Shown here: piece by piece, positions 47,101-58,357 of the stretch
Layout of the letters: each line of letters begins with the position of its first letter
Position numbering within the stretch: position 1 is the first letter of the stretch
Assembly: GCA_934045075.1 (NCBI GenBank)
Contig: OW203740.1
Location: 15,476,444-15,540,443, forward strand
Length of the DNA stretch: 64,000 nt
Direction of reading: 5' to 3'
From: Yponomeuta sedellus
Taxonomy: Eukaryota; Arthropoda; Insecta; Lepidoptera; Yponomeutidae
The notes under the pieces: model-generated
Seen by the model: only the letters and a program-made list of their open reading frames with translations
Databases searched by the model: none
What the model was told of the DNA's origin: nothing
Made by a program: the position numbers and the translations under genes

Positions 47101-47884
47101 GTTTATTAAAGCATTCATTTGTTGAACAAATATGTTGAATAACAAAAATCCGGGCACACGACTAAGGCCAGCAGCGACCTCCATCACTATCAAAACCACC
47201 TATAGGACCAATATAACGTAATTATAAATAGTCACATTCTCGCACTCCTTTGCTACTTGATATCGATAAATTTTCGATTTAATTATTTATTCACATGCAC
47301 CCACCGACTACATTCTTTATGCATTCCACTCCATCCAAAGATTGTCTGGAAGAGATTGCTCTTAGCGATTAGACCACCAACTGCATAAGATTACTTAGAT
47401 TTATGAAATCAACTATTGTATTTTTTAATGATTCGCGATCCTCATACACAGTTATTTATTCAACGGGTCTAATCTTGATTATTTATTAGGTAAAATGTAA
47501 TTACTTTATTTCCCGACGCTTCGGCAGCGTTACAGTTGCCGTGGTCTCATATAGACTGTATAAACTATTCAATCAACTATTGCATTCTTTTTTCTGGTTG
47601 TGCAATAAAGTGTTCTCTATGTATCTATCTATAACACCTACCTTCACCCCCAGGCTCACCAGCATCCAACAGACAAGACCTCGCCCATAGGCCACCAGTC
47701 CCGACTCGCGCAGTACTCCGAGCGTCTCAGCGGGCCTTTGCCCCTTGTCGACGACTTCTGCGCAGTCCCCGCCGAGATTGTGGACCCGGCGCGGGAGGCC
47801 AAGGGCCTGCGTGGACTGATAAGACAGATGGGGGGCAGTCCGGTCATGGGGCGGAAGGCTGGGCGGTCGCAGAGCCAGAATTAA
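44111..47884 (+). CDS. WDR91 homologue, N-terminal (LisH/CTLH) part without WD40
   Basis: Four exons give 278 residues: 44111-44354, 45127-45276, 46130-46341 and 47654-47884. The start has A at -3. Residues 1-82 carry the LisH/CTLH-type start (DELVREYLLYRGF, DKGFRVDKIIDQIL, LKEYWSHLD). Next come MEYSLYKLYLVTAAQ, NEWRDWF|MLPYV, FTRSWQDAVLVSLHNLL and VFQCMP. These follow the order of vertebrate WDR91, an endosomal Rab7 effector that limits PtdIns3P. Intron 1 must use a GC donor (CCAG|GCAAGT), because only that keeps the frame. Exon 4 (76 codons, GC-rich) has no recognised match and stops at TAA 47882-47884. The WD40 repeats expected in the usual roughly 700-residue protein were not found downstream in the window. 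Either exon 4 ends a short isoform or the gene is truncated. Confidence 0.8.
44440..44635 (-). repeat. 196-bp interspersed repeat, copy 2 (inverted)
   Basis: Begins GTGGCGAGCACATGTCAACT and ends near ACGATCACCCGC. It lies in intron 1 of the WDR91 homologue, inverted relative to the copy upstream of exon 1. Confidence 0.85.
44844..44987 (+). mobile_element. LINE tail fragment
   Basis: The frame reads RRLVGRPPT, then AGQKLIRLAQGREEWCRKKE and SYAQQWVDVR, a non-LTR polyprotein C-terminus. One frame break after GRPPT. Confidence 0.65.
46500..47650. other. WDR91 homologue intron 3: repeats
   Basis: A segment at about 46470-46680 with CAATGTAAAATGTAAG recurs near 54590-54670. A CCGACGCTTCGGCAGCGTTA phrase lies at about 47514-47534. 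No additional exon was seen. Confidence 0.45.
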
Positions 47885-47914
47885 TTCGCTCATTGTTAGT
47901 TTTACGTATGTAAT

Positions 47915-48324
47915 GAAATGAAAAGGTTTTATTCGAAGTAGCGCAGAAACTGCGGCTTAATGAACGTTACAAGTCAAACTGGGTGTCGATTTCAAAATCT
48001 AGATCATGTTGGAGAAAAAATGGACAATAGAACTCCAAACTTATTCTTTTCAAAGTCCTTAAATAACAGAGTTTAGAAAATTATTTTAAAACATAGAACT
48101 TATGATTTGTACTGGCCTCAATTCCAGACATAATTGTCATCTAAATAATCCCTCATGTTATAGTAATCCCTTGCGTAGCATCCATTACACAACTGGCCAC
48201 GTATGGGCTGTCCATTTTTACGTTTCCTAACAGGACGTAACACGCAAAGACATAAAGCCTTATTTATACAAACACTTATTTGCTTCATCTGTGGTGACGT
48301 CTTTCCTTGTAAAATCCGCACCAC
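47915..48324 (-). mobile_element. 3' end of the unidentified retroelement family, copy 2
   Basis: The frame ends at 48118 with DYYNMRDYLDDNYVWN; a basic Cys-containing part (RKRKNGQPIRGQLCNGCYAR) precedes it. Shared 3' flank with 38335-38751. Confidence 0.5.
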
Positions 48325-48765
48325 ACACTATTTTAGTGAGCGGATTTGGAGTTATCAAGGAATTGTGTTTTTATAACTAAGACCGTGTCTTGTATAAAAC
48401 ACGATTTCTCTTAACACTATAAACGCCAATTGAAATAGCATGTGGTGAATATTTTGCGATGAAAAAATGTAACCATTGATTAAATAAACTGCCTCTCAGG
48501 AGTGCTTTAAGTAATCATGTTTTTATAAAATCGAGTTCAGTATTTCGTAATGATTCGCGATGCTCATACATAGTAATATATGTAAAGGGTCTAATCGCGA
48601 TTATTTATTAGGTAAATATTTAATACGTAACCTTACGACGTTTCGGCTGCGTTACGTTTTACAATCACTTTGCCGTCAGTCTAACCAGACTGATGGAATT
48701 GACTGACGCCAGACTGAACGTGTAAACTCCGTCATATAGTGAAGAAGTTAAGTAATAGTACGCCA

Positions 48766-48945
48766 GCATGGGTACGTGTAGGACGCCCTCCGACCAGGTG
48801 GGATGACGATCTGCGAAAAACTGCAGGCGGATGCTGGATGCGGCAAGCTGAAGACAGGGCGCTATGGCGCTCATTAGGGGAGGGCTATGTCCGGCAGTGG
48901 ACTACATAATATAGCCTGAAGAAGAAGAAGATAGGTACGACTACG
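48766..48945 (+). mobile_element. RTE-type LINE C-terminal fragment
   Basis: The plus strand encodes [20 protein letters not shown], then [20 protein letters not shown] and a stop at 48907-48909. A GAAGAAGAAGAAG tail follows. The same end is seen on the minus strand at 63305-63470 and partly near 18793-18900. Confidence 0.75.
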
Positions 48946-50128
48946 CGTGTTTTAACGTCAATAATCGCGACTTTTCACTACATTAATAATAACCGCCGAT
49001 CCGCGGTGCGCACGCGGGATTATTAAGCTCTCTCTGAGAGAAGGCATGTGCCCAGTAGTGGGGAAAAAATTGACGAGTCGATAATTTCCACCTACCTGTA
49101 TTGTTACATCCTATATTTTGGTCTATGTTAGCGTAAGTAAAGTCTCGACAGACTGTCTCTGGGAGCCAATTCGCACTTCATTAGCAAATAAGTCGTATTA
49201 TACGACTCTGAGGCTTATGACTTAGAATTCTACGTAATAAGTCGAGCGAGATCCAAAATCTATATCCCGAACGCCATGCTACATTGAGTTCGAATGAGAA
49301 AATAAATATCTAATGACTCTGTCGAGTAATTTTATCTTATTTTTAAGCGACAAAAGTCTAAGCCTTCCCCAGATCATCAATAATTGGTGCTACTCTACTG
49401 TTTACCGGCTGCGTCAATATGATGAAACCAAATTAAGGGCAGTCAGCAGGTCAACTTTAAATTTTGTGGATAACGTAACTGACTGCACGTACGCACGTGT
49501 GTAAGGGTTGGTGTGCTGACCACTGTACATTCTGTCTTTTGTGATGTATAATAAAATTACCTAATGGAATATAGTATTATTTTAAGTGTGTAAGTAAAAT
49601 CTGTACAGGTCAAACATTCCTTGTAAGTTATAGTAAGTTCTAACTTGATTTTATAAAATACATACGATATATCTGTGAAAACCGTTTTTAACTAAAACTT
49701 TTTTGCAACAAACTTAATATCAGAGAAAATAATCAATAAACGAGCGTGACTTGTCTTTTTAATCCGTCTACGTGACGTGTGCGTGTATTTATTTTGTACA
49801 TTTATTTTGCCCAGCTTGAATATTGTCTTTTTTTGACATCCGTGTCCACATCACAGAGTATCTTTTTATTGTCCACAATCAGTCTCAAAATTCTATGGAA
49901 CTAATTAAAACTTAATTAAATTGAATCATTAAATTGAGTTAAAACTTTCGTACTTAACTTATTATCATTATTATCAGACAACAACCTCGTCGGACTCGAC
50001 ATAAAATCAAGTTTGTTCTCCTAAACACCATATTCACAGTGCACAGTAGGGCCTCAAAGTCATCCGTACCCCTAAGCTCTTTGCCAATCGCGCTACCAAA
50101 ACACTGAAGGGGCCTCTAAACTGCGACC

Positions 50129-52987
50129 ATGTCTCACGAATTCGACAAGGACTGCATCAGGAAGGCTGAGGAAGGCACTCGCAATTGGTACCATCACAGG
50201 CTGATGGGCGTGTTGCTTCAGGCAAAAGAGAAGCGCGCGCGGGACGTCGATGTCTCCATTGAGCTGGCAAACCAGCTGCTGGAGGTGAGGGATTGATTTT
50301 GTGTAGCAGAGCTAAAAATATCCGGATTTACTTACGGGTGTTGCGAGCTCGAGTCGTCGGTTGCTCGTCTCACAGTGTGAGACGAGCAACCGACGACGCG
50401 AGCTCCGTCCCTGCTCACGCGAAAACTGGTCGGACTTTTCCGATATAACAACACCCGTAAGTAAATCCGGACTAAAAGTCAACAATGTGTTGTGCTTACG
50501 AAAGTTTTAGTTCAAAAATATGTCACATCCATAAATTTCGGACTACGATAAAGCACGCTGCCCTGTATGTACCTACCTATATAACATAACATTTACATAC
50601 TGGCACATCCATTGCTTCTGGCCCCACACTAGGATACCCTGTGTCGTGGGAACCAGAAACAACGACATCACAAACATGTAAACATCCAAGACCTGGGGTT
50701 TTTTTTTTGTTCCCAGCCGGGATTCGAACCCGGGACCTCTTGCATGGTAGGCAGACGCGCTACCGCTACGCCACAGAGGTCGTCATATCTTTGTCTATAT
50801 CGGTATATCTTGAAATGGATGTAAATGCGTAAGAGTTGGTCCTGTTGTTTAAAGCACATTTGTTTAGGTTCTTAAAAAAATATAGGTACTTAAACAATCT
50901 TCATGCGTCTTTTTATCAGAATGCACACTTATTAAATCAAAATCTATACACTTTACCAATTCAATCTGTTGAATAAAAAGACGACATAAGATTATTTACA
51001 TTTATTTAATTTCCTAAATAAGTGGCCTATAGACAGAGGAAAGCGTGGTAATATCCTCTCTAACTATGTAGGTATATGAAAACCCAGTGAGGATATTGCG
51101 ATGTTTGATACCTTAGCGTTTGATGTCGCCAATCTGCGGTCGGTCCACGCTGGATGATTATAAGCTCATACCCGCTCTGAGAAGAGGCGTATGACGGGCA
51201 GTGCTACCACAGAACAGAATATAGAACGGCTGCTTATGTTAGTCCCTCTCTTTTCTTGAGAGAAGTGAGACGACGGCTGCAATCTGTGAAAGTCGCCCAC
51301 AACATGCGTTCCTCCGTTACTATAGCTAGTGCGTTGGCTGGCTCAACGCTGACAAATGTAACTCTGAACTATTTCTTACTAAAGCACACTCGAGAGACAT
51401 CAATTCTCGGTTTTCCATCCGCTGTGGCATCGTTAAATATGTAGGCGGATAGGATGCAGCATATGAACCAACCCCAAAACCCTCAGATCCTAAACTCGCC
51501 GGCGCCCAAGGCGACGCCGGTGACGCCGCGTCAGGTGGAGAAGTCCTATGAGGTGAACATAATGCGGCCCGTAGAGCCTGAGCTTATGGATATACTGCTA
51601 AAGGGCCGCGAAAGCGGAGCCACGGAGCGTTACCTGCACGAACGGTACAAGAGTGCACCAGAAGATAAGTTAGTATTTATCGAGGTATACTCCTTTTTCG
51701 CTTCGGGGCAGTTAAGCTGGATGCAACTACTAGTGTCCTTCGGAACAACTTTCGGGTAAGTACCTAAAAACTGCTAGAACTGGCTTTTGCATCTACGTAA
51801 TGAGATGATTTATACAGCGTCCAGTGGCACCTTCAGTCCATTTCCGCTTGCTATATCTAGGTATTTAAAAACCTATTTAGAGGCTAAAAATTTCACCCAT
51901 GCCGGGATTCGAACCCGCAACCTCTGGCTATCCGTACCAGCGCTCTACCAATTGAGCCAATGGGCGACTCACGGCATCAGTGAAATTTTGAACCTCTTTA
52001 CAATATTCTTTGTATTACGTACAGGCAGCGACATCTGACTTAAGCAAATTGCATTACTTACAGCCCCGATCACTAAAAATAAAAATAGTGTAATCATGTG
52101 GGTACAGTGATATCGTTCCGATGTTAAAACCTAACTGCAAAGTAGATGATCGGGGCTGTAAGTAATGCAATTTGCTTAAGTCAGATGTCGCTGCCTGTAC
52201 GTAATACAGAGAATATTGTAAAGAGGTTCAAAATTTCACTGATGCCGTGAGTCGCCCATTGGCTCAATTGGTAGAGCGCTGGTACGGATAGCCAGAGGTT
52301 GCGGGTTCGAATCCCGGCATGGGTGAAATTTTTAGCCTCTAAATAGGTTTTTAAATTTGTTTCCTTAGCACGGGTTAGTGCATTAAAAATAAAAATAGTA
52401 TATCTAGGTATTACCTAAAAACGATAGGTAAGCGAAATTCATCTTATTAGCGTGTCAATGGCAAGCCATCGTGGTAAAGGGATTGGCTAATCGTCGCTAG
52501 GGACGCGATATTGAGCTAAGCACACAGTAAATAATACAGAGAATATTGTAGAGGTTTGAAATTTCGCTGATGCCGGCACTTGCCCATTAGCTCAGGAGGG
52601 CGCTGGTGCGGTTAGCCAGAGGTCGCGGGTTCGAGTCCCGGCATGGGTGGAATTTAGCCTCTAAATAGGTTTATAAGCACTGTGTTAAAAGGTTTCCATC
52701 TTTTGCAAAAACGGTAAATTGTACGCTGCCTCGCCTAACACCTCTAGTATTAGTTAGTTTTCTTCTTGACATCCAGATTCTACTTCCGCGAGTCCACCAA
52801 CTGGGACTACGGATGGCAGCAGAAGCAGTCGCGCATGCGCGCGCGCGACGAGCACCGCGGCAAGTTGGCTATACTGCGCGACACGTTCTATCGCACGCGC
52901 AACATCGCGCCCGACCCGCCGCATTACGGACAGCCTACCGGTGGCGATACCAACATTTGCGGGCAGTACCAGTGCAACTTTAGCTAG
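50129..52987 (+). CDS. SPMIP1 (ATP6V1FNB)-like small protein, three exons
   Basis: Exons 50129-50284, 51445-51668 and 52777-52987 give 196 residues. Start: ACCATGT. Donors GAG|GTGAGG and AA|GTTAGT; acceptors ATGTAG|GCG and CATCCAG|ATT, phases 0 and 2. The N-terminus has FDKDCIRKAEEGTRNWYHHR and a Lys/Arg-rich helix (QAKEKRARD). A Pro-rich linker (PAPKATPVTPRQ) leads to RYLHERYKSAPEDKFYFRES and TNWDYGW (134-140). That order, with a tyrosine/tryptophan TN..YGW block near the middle-to-end, resembles sperm microtubule inner protein 1. If so it would sit inside sperm axoneme doublets. The likeness is from memory and modest. Intron 2 holds a large inverted repeat. The acceptor of exon 2 could also be at CAG before CAT (51460). 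Confidence 0.7.
50329..50474. mobile_element. Nested-palindrome MITE in intron 1
   Basis: Outer arms: TCCGGATTTACTTACGGGTG and its complement (ends near 50331 and 50471). Inner arms with TCGTCGGTTGCTCGTCTCAC meet at about 50375. Confidence 0.9.
50581..50783 (-). mobile_element. tRNA-headed SINE, full length
   Basis: The tRNA-like head is at 50711-50782 (GGCGTAGCGGTAGCGCG box A-like; GGGTTCGAATCCC box B). It is followed on the minus strand by an A-run, CTTGGATGTTTACATGTT and CACAGGGTATCCTAGTGTGG. Copies at 12728, 39535 and 57780 lack an intact head. Confidence 0.8.
51864..52355. repeat. Inverted pair of tRNA-bearing elements, 209-bp arms
   Basis: Left arm 51864-52072 and right arm 52147-52355 are near-complements around a 74-bp spacer. 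Each holds a 73-nt tRNA-like module (51894-51966 minus; 52253-52325 plus). Inside SPMIP1-like intron 2, so the pre-mRNA could fold into a long hairpin. Confidence 0.9.
52581..52649 (+). repeat. Degraded tRNA-like module
   Basis: It keeps TTCGAGTCCCGGCATGGGTG but has lost part of the D-loop. It ends near TTTAGCCTCTAAATAGG. Confidence 0.7.
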
Positions 52988-53179
52988 GGCTTTTGGAGCG
53001 TATGGTCCCCGGCTTTATTCATTCTAGAGGCTAAAGGCTAGGAACAAATTGTGTGTAAAAAATATATGAAAAGTAACTGCCCAGCAGGTTCGAAATATTT
53101 CTCGTTTTATATTATCCGACTGCGGCGGATTCCCAAAAGGAGTGTAATGTGTTTGGATAGTATGTATATGCGATTCTAT

Positions 53180-53400
53180 GTTCCCCGAGAGCGGTTGTAG
53201 CGGAGCGGTAGCCGGCTTCTCAATCGGGAGGTCGTGGGTTCGAAACCCGGCATGTATTTTCTAAGTTATGAAAATTTGTGAAGTAATAGTGGCAATACCA
53301 CTCGCTAAACGTGAAGGAAAATATCGTCAGGTAACCCAAGTGTCTGAAGTGTTAATGTACCTCAGCGCTTGCTACGAACAATTGCCTAACTCTGAATCAA
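53180..53400 (+). mobile_element. tRNA-headed SINE, another family
   Basis: The head at about 53203-53260 has GTAGCGGAGCGGTAGCCGG and GTGGGTTCGAAACCC, Pol III box A/B-like. The body runs through AATACCACTCGCTAAACG. The 3' end is approximate. Confidence 0.6.
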
Positions 53401-54487
53401 AGAGCGAAAATGTCAGTTCTAACTTCTATATTCCCTCGTAACTCCTTAACCAATGGGCAGATTTTGACCAATAAGTCTCAATCGTTCTCAATCGTCAGGT
53501 TTGCGCGAGTATCATAGGCTGCATGAATCAAGATAATCCAATAAAGAAATTCAAATCACTAAAATGAAAAAAAAAACCTGAAATAGTAAAAATCCAATAA
53601 CCCGACTACCTACTGGGCAGGCTGCACCCAAATTCACCAATGTAACTCATTGTAAAGCATCTTGGTTGGTCTGCTTGTATTCAATTGAGATTTTTCATCA
53701 AAAAGTAAAACAGAAGCTGGGGACAAATTATAGCACACTGTCAGCCATAATTTTTTAATATGCCTTACAGTGTGCATTTCTATAATGCATATACTTTTTT
53801 ATAACCAAGTTTAGGAATACAAAAACAAAGTTAAATTTAATAGCAAAAACATATATTTTATACTTTAATTATTTACAATAATTCAACTTTTATTTACAAT
53901 ATTTAACAACAGCAAATGTACCCCTTATTAAGGCCACATCACACTGTTCGAAAGGTAATAATTAAAAATGAAAAAATGTGTACAATTTATGTAAATAAAC
54001 TCAACATTCGCTTCAATAAATGAAGCACAAATTCAATTCAATTTAAAAGTTTCAATGGATGAAGAGTATCAGATAAAAATGGTGTGATAATTCAGTTTAA
54101 TTCCAAAGTCATGTCTAAATAGAGTTACGATTTAGTTTTTATGTTCATCCATCGAAACAGCACAAACAAGCCGTATTAATACTCAATAATAAATGTACAA
54201 GTAGGAAATAAAATAAATTTACTTAGTCATTAAATCAATATAAGACAACTTGGCGCAAAAAATCGACAAAAATCACTCCTATCACATTGTAATTCTAACA
54301 GAGTCGGTAACCAAATTGTCTGTTCTTACAGGCTGTAACTGCGTAGGATTTTCCTACCCAGTTTATCTTATCATAAAATAAAACATGTGGCGCCTCTATC
54401 GATGGTCCCAGCAATATATAATACTAATGAGGTCCATTCTCATTACAACAGGGTAGGGCCATGGAGGCGGTACGGTTTATAAGTTGC

Positions 54488-54918
54488 TGTGATGCAGGGC
54501 ATGACGTCTCACTCGCACAATATATATTTTTTATTGTATTATTACAATTTTTATACTGTTTTATGATTGTGGTCTGAGGGTTTGGTAATCAATCAAATCA
54601 ATTTATTTCAACGTAAAGAATTTACATTCTCTTTGCTGAATGTCAATGCACAATGTAAAATGTAAGGCGGTGCCTTCAGGCCCCTGCCTAGCGGCTGAAG
54701 GCGAGCGATTATTTGCTGTTTTCGTAAGTAAGTAGAATTTTTTCAATCAAAAACGAGATACAGGATAAGAATAAAATATGTATTTAATGGCCGTGATTTT
54801 CTTATCGATCAACCCAAACTCTGAAATTACATTTGACTAAATTATACTTCTTCCAGTTTAAAATGCAAAAAAATTGCGAGCGAGGCAGCATGCCAGATGT
54901 AACAGCAGCCTTACTAAG
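54488..54918. mobile_element. Candidate element with ends related to 30129-31314
   Basis: GCATGACGTCTCACTCGCAC at the left and GCGAGGCAGCATGCCAGATG, then TAACAGCAGCCTTA, at the right resemble inverted ends. No TTAA was seen on both sides. Confidence 0.4.
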
Positions 54919-55989
54919 TTAGAAACGACGATACAAATGCAAAAAAAAAGCTAGTTTCCGTGTCGTGCTCGTTTGCCGGGCTTTTTTAAACTTTTAAATT
55001 TTAGTTTGTCACGTTTCGAACATTTTTTTGTTTTGTTGGATTATGTACTATACAAAAAACTACTATGAAAACAGCTGTCAGCAAAAAAAAAAACGACCTC
55101 ATCGTGAATTCCACAGGTGTCTGAGGTGCTCACTCACATAGTGGCCTTGCGTGGAGATTATGTCCCTCTGAGAAAATGCCTGTGCCCAATTGTGGGACTT
55201 TTATGACTAATGCAGTCATGTATGTTATGTATGAATGAACGTGACCTCGACTCGCAATTTCTAAACTTGAGCTATTATCAGCTATTATAGTCTATGACTA
55301 TAACCAAAGGGTTAACAAGGATTTTTAAAGTCCTACTTCGCCACTCGTAATTGGGTACCTGCCAAATACTCATATACGAGAACCCAGAGAACTTGTCGGG
55401 GTTTCTGACTGATTTTGCAAAACACTCAATGTATTACAAATCATCTACAAATACGCGAATCCAAGAGGAGCGTCAGCATAACACAACACTTCCTAGTGGA
55501 ACTTCAAGTGACCACCGAGAGAGGCACTACTGTAATGAATTAACTACAGCACATTGTCCAAACAACCATTCGCGCTTCCTAAAAGTCACTAAAAATAAAG
55601 CATAGTAAAAATTAATTAAATAGCAATAAATATGAGACAATTTTGTTCATTTCACATAAGTTCCATATTTTGACACATTATTATGTACATTATTTTTTCT
55701 TTATTTATCAGTCCATGTAATTATGAAGTAACGGAGTAAACCTTGTGCACAGAAGACATATTGATTAACTCTTCACTTTAGCCGTAGGGCCATAATCCTA
55801 GTTCTGACAAGGGAAGCATGCTATTATGAGATCTATATTTTTAAGTTTGATTTTTGGCAGGCTGTTTTTAGTTTTTTTGCATTTTTCATCTTATCACATA
55901 CAAGATGTCGTTAGTATGATATGATTTTTTATTGTCATTCATCAAATGATCAGTTTATCATTAACCCATCATGCAAACAAGTTAACATC

Positions 55990-56152
55990 TACTCTGTGGG
56001 CTTTATTTATATAAACACCATTCCTTAAAACACTCAAAACGCTCACTAAAATAGTCTGTGGGGGAGAATTTGCAAGGAAAAGACGTAACAACAGATTAAA
56101 TAAAACTCCATTAGGAGTGTTTTAGTGGAATCTTGTTTTTATAAATAAGACT
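55990..56152. mobile_element. MITE family C copy
   Basis: TTTATTTATATAAACACCAT at the left and ATCTTGTTTTTATAAATAAG at the right are inverted ends. AACACTC..GAGTGTTTTAG lies inside. Confidence 0.65.
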
Positions 56153-56192
56153 GAATATGTTTAATATTTTCACTATTGTATGCATACATACT

Positions 56193-56229
56193 GTGCCCCA
56201 GCAGTGGGGACATACAAGGGTTGATATCG
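56193..56229 (+). mobile_element. 5S-like SINE tail scrap
   Basis: GCAGTGGGGACATACAAGGG followed by TTGATATC, identical to the end of the copy at 60784-61138. Confidence 0.55.
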
Positions 56230-57779
56230 GATGCATACATACTTGCACTGTTTTAACAATTACAGACAGGGTACAACTTTTGCCAGCTTCGTTAAAGATT
56301 CCAGTTTTACACTTTTTCGTGATAGTCTGCCTTGTAATTTGAAGCTACAAATTACTATTGGCTTTGCAAGCTTAAGCATTAATGACCTTGGCATAGTTAT
56401 GATTCCCTCTGGCTTGCACACCACATTCTGACATATTTCTTGATCGTAAAAGAAAGAGTATACTTTTGGCAAATCTGATCGCTATCACTAGAAAGTAAAA
56501 TTACATTCTTTACATATGTTATAGGCCCATTCATTTTCGTATCATTTTTTGAGATTGGCCAGAACAGAAATGATGACGGCTCGTTTAAAACACGACATTC
56601 ACTACATTGTAGTGGGGGAATTGTAAATTTACAGTGGTTTCATAAAACAGAATTCAAGTGCAATAGTTTTTGATGGAATCAAATTGCGCAATTTCGTATC
56701 ATCGCCAGTTTTTCTTACATGAAACCGTTATATTCCTCCTAAGACCTGGAGTTATTTCAGGTCTTCTAAAACTACGTAGATATTGAAGAACTTTTTCTTC
56801 TTGTTGTCCAAAAAATGATGAGGAAAACATTGGACCTGGAACACTAAGTTTTCCGGACTTCCTACTAAATTGGGTGTGAATTAGGAAAGTTATTCGTAAC
56901 GTGCTATTTCTAGGACGCCAGGGCATAGGAGGATACATGTTAAGTATAAAGTATGACCATGATTTTCTTTTCAGTGCCACCACAGACCACATTCTTCAAA
57001 AGTATAACCATTCTCATAAAATCAGTATATCAGAACGTGCGAATGAGAGGGAATGCCAAGGGGCTGAACGCTCTTAAGTTAAAGTTGGCAACGACTCGAA
57101 GTAGATAACACAGATTAGACTATGTATGAAAAGAAGGCAAATTCAAGTCAAGTATTCAATACAATCACATAGCTTTTAATGGAACCGTGAACAATATTTA
57201 CAGGATGGAGACGTGGGGGTCTACACCAGAAATCAAATTGACTTTTTTATTATCATACACTAATTGCTACTCCGATCTTTAATACTCTATGCTCGAACGA
57301 CATGTACGCTCTACACAACATTTATACATTGCTACTGTACCAGGTTGAATACCTCGACTTACGCAATCGAAATCCGATTGTCTGCAGCTTTGTATTATTT
57401 CCTTTACCGACTTATTTGCATTACCTATGTTCAACTCCCATATTACGCTCACAAAATCTAGAACGATTCCAATCGTCTGTCAAATCGCAAACGTCGGGAT
57501 TCCAACAGGATTTGTTGCGCAAAACTTCTGGACCTCTATGTTACTTACGGTAATAACAAACTGTAGCTTTAAGAACAATTCAGTGAAAAAAAAATTAGGA
57601 GATGCTAGTGTAGGTTTTAAGTAAGGGCATGTATGTCCACAGTAAGTGTGTATTGTATACAAAGTATGTAAATAATGGCTGATATTATTGGTCACTTCAG
57701 GTTCGCGTATTGCAGAGAGAAAGCTATGTAAATGAGGCTACATGGGAGGGAGATCAACCATTGTTTTTTCATAGCCACC

Positions 57780-57985
57780 CCCACTGACAGTGAATAATGG
57801 CTTCCACACAACACAGTCACTTGTCCTGGCCCCAAACTAGGATCCCCTGTGCTATGGTAACCAGGCAAGGACGTCACAAACATGGAAAACTCCTCAGACT
57901 GAGGCCATTTGTACAAATAGTGGGTTTTGAACCACCAACCCCGGCAAGGAGTTCAAATGTGATACCATTAGGCCAACAATGAGCC
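57780..57985 (-). mobile_element. Diverged SINE of the 50.6-kb family
   Basis: CCAAACTAGGATCCCCTGTG and CGTCACAAACATG are shared. A tRNA-like stretch with GTTTTGAACCACCAACCC replaces the usual head. Confidence 0.5.
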
Positions 57986-58107
57986 TGATGATGATGCATC
58001 TCACTGTATGATCCTCGTGCCCAACTACATGTACTCGAGAGGACTTGCATGCCACAGTAGCTTGTGTGCGGGTGGCAGAGTCCTGGGCCTATAGAATTTG
58101 AACATAA

Positions 58108-58357
58108 GGAGAAGGTAATTTGCAAGTCGGAGAAGGTAATTTGTAAGTCGGGGAAGGTAATTTGCAAGTGGAGAAGGTAATTTGCAAGTCGGAGAAGGTA
58201 ATTTGCAAGTGGAGAAGGTAATTTGCAAGTCGGAGAAGGTAATTTGCAAGTCGGGGAAGGTAATTTGCAAGTGGAGAAGGTAATTTGCAAGTGGGAGAAG
58301 GTATTTTGCAAGTGGAGAAGGTAATTTGCAAGTCGGAGAAGGTAATTTGCAAGTCGG
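58108..58357. repeat. Minisatellite, 12 units of 20-21 bp
   Basis: Unit GGAGAAGGTAATTTGCAAGT with or without a final C or G. The order of 20- and 21-base variants shifts the frame, so apparent proteins on the minus strand are artefacts. Confidence 0.95.

Larger units (their letters stand above)
47885..50128. other. Intergenic region, repeats; no WD40 exon seen
   Basis: Holds a retroelement 3' end (47915-48324), MITE family C pieces (about 48317-48540), an RTE-type LINE tail (48766-48945) and a MITE-like stretch (about 49180-49330). A possible poly(A) signal AATAAA for the gene upstream is at 48483-48488. Confidence 0.5.

Noticed and set aside
47573..47893. Minus-strand ORF of 106 residues
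   Set aside because: It is the antisense shadow of GC-rich exon 4 of the WDR91 homologue.
50711..50782. Functional tRNA gene
   Set aside because: It is the head of a SINE whose body recurs at 12.7, 39.5 and 57.8 kb.
51256..51444. Extra exon (VRRRLQSVKVAHNMRSS) between SPMIP1-like exons 1 and 2
   Set aside because: It would need a roughly 50-bp purine-rich intron to join exon 2 and adds nothing resembling the family; the direct 50284-to-51445 join is in phase.
51669..51759. SPMIP1-like exon 2 extended to the strong CGG|GTAAGT donor near 51755
   Set aside because: It inserts about 29 residues between PEDK and FYFRES; the shorter donor at 51668 gives the family-like continuous PEDKFYFRESTNWDYGW. 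An isoform remains possible.
58108..58357. CRISPR-like regular array
   Set aside because: Units are contiguous with no unique spacers, and the context is a eukaryotic chromosome.
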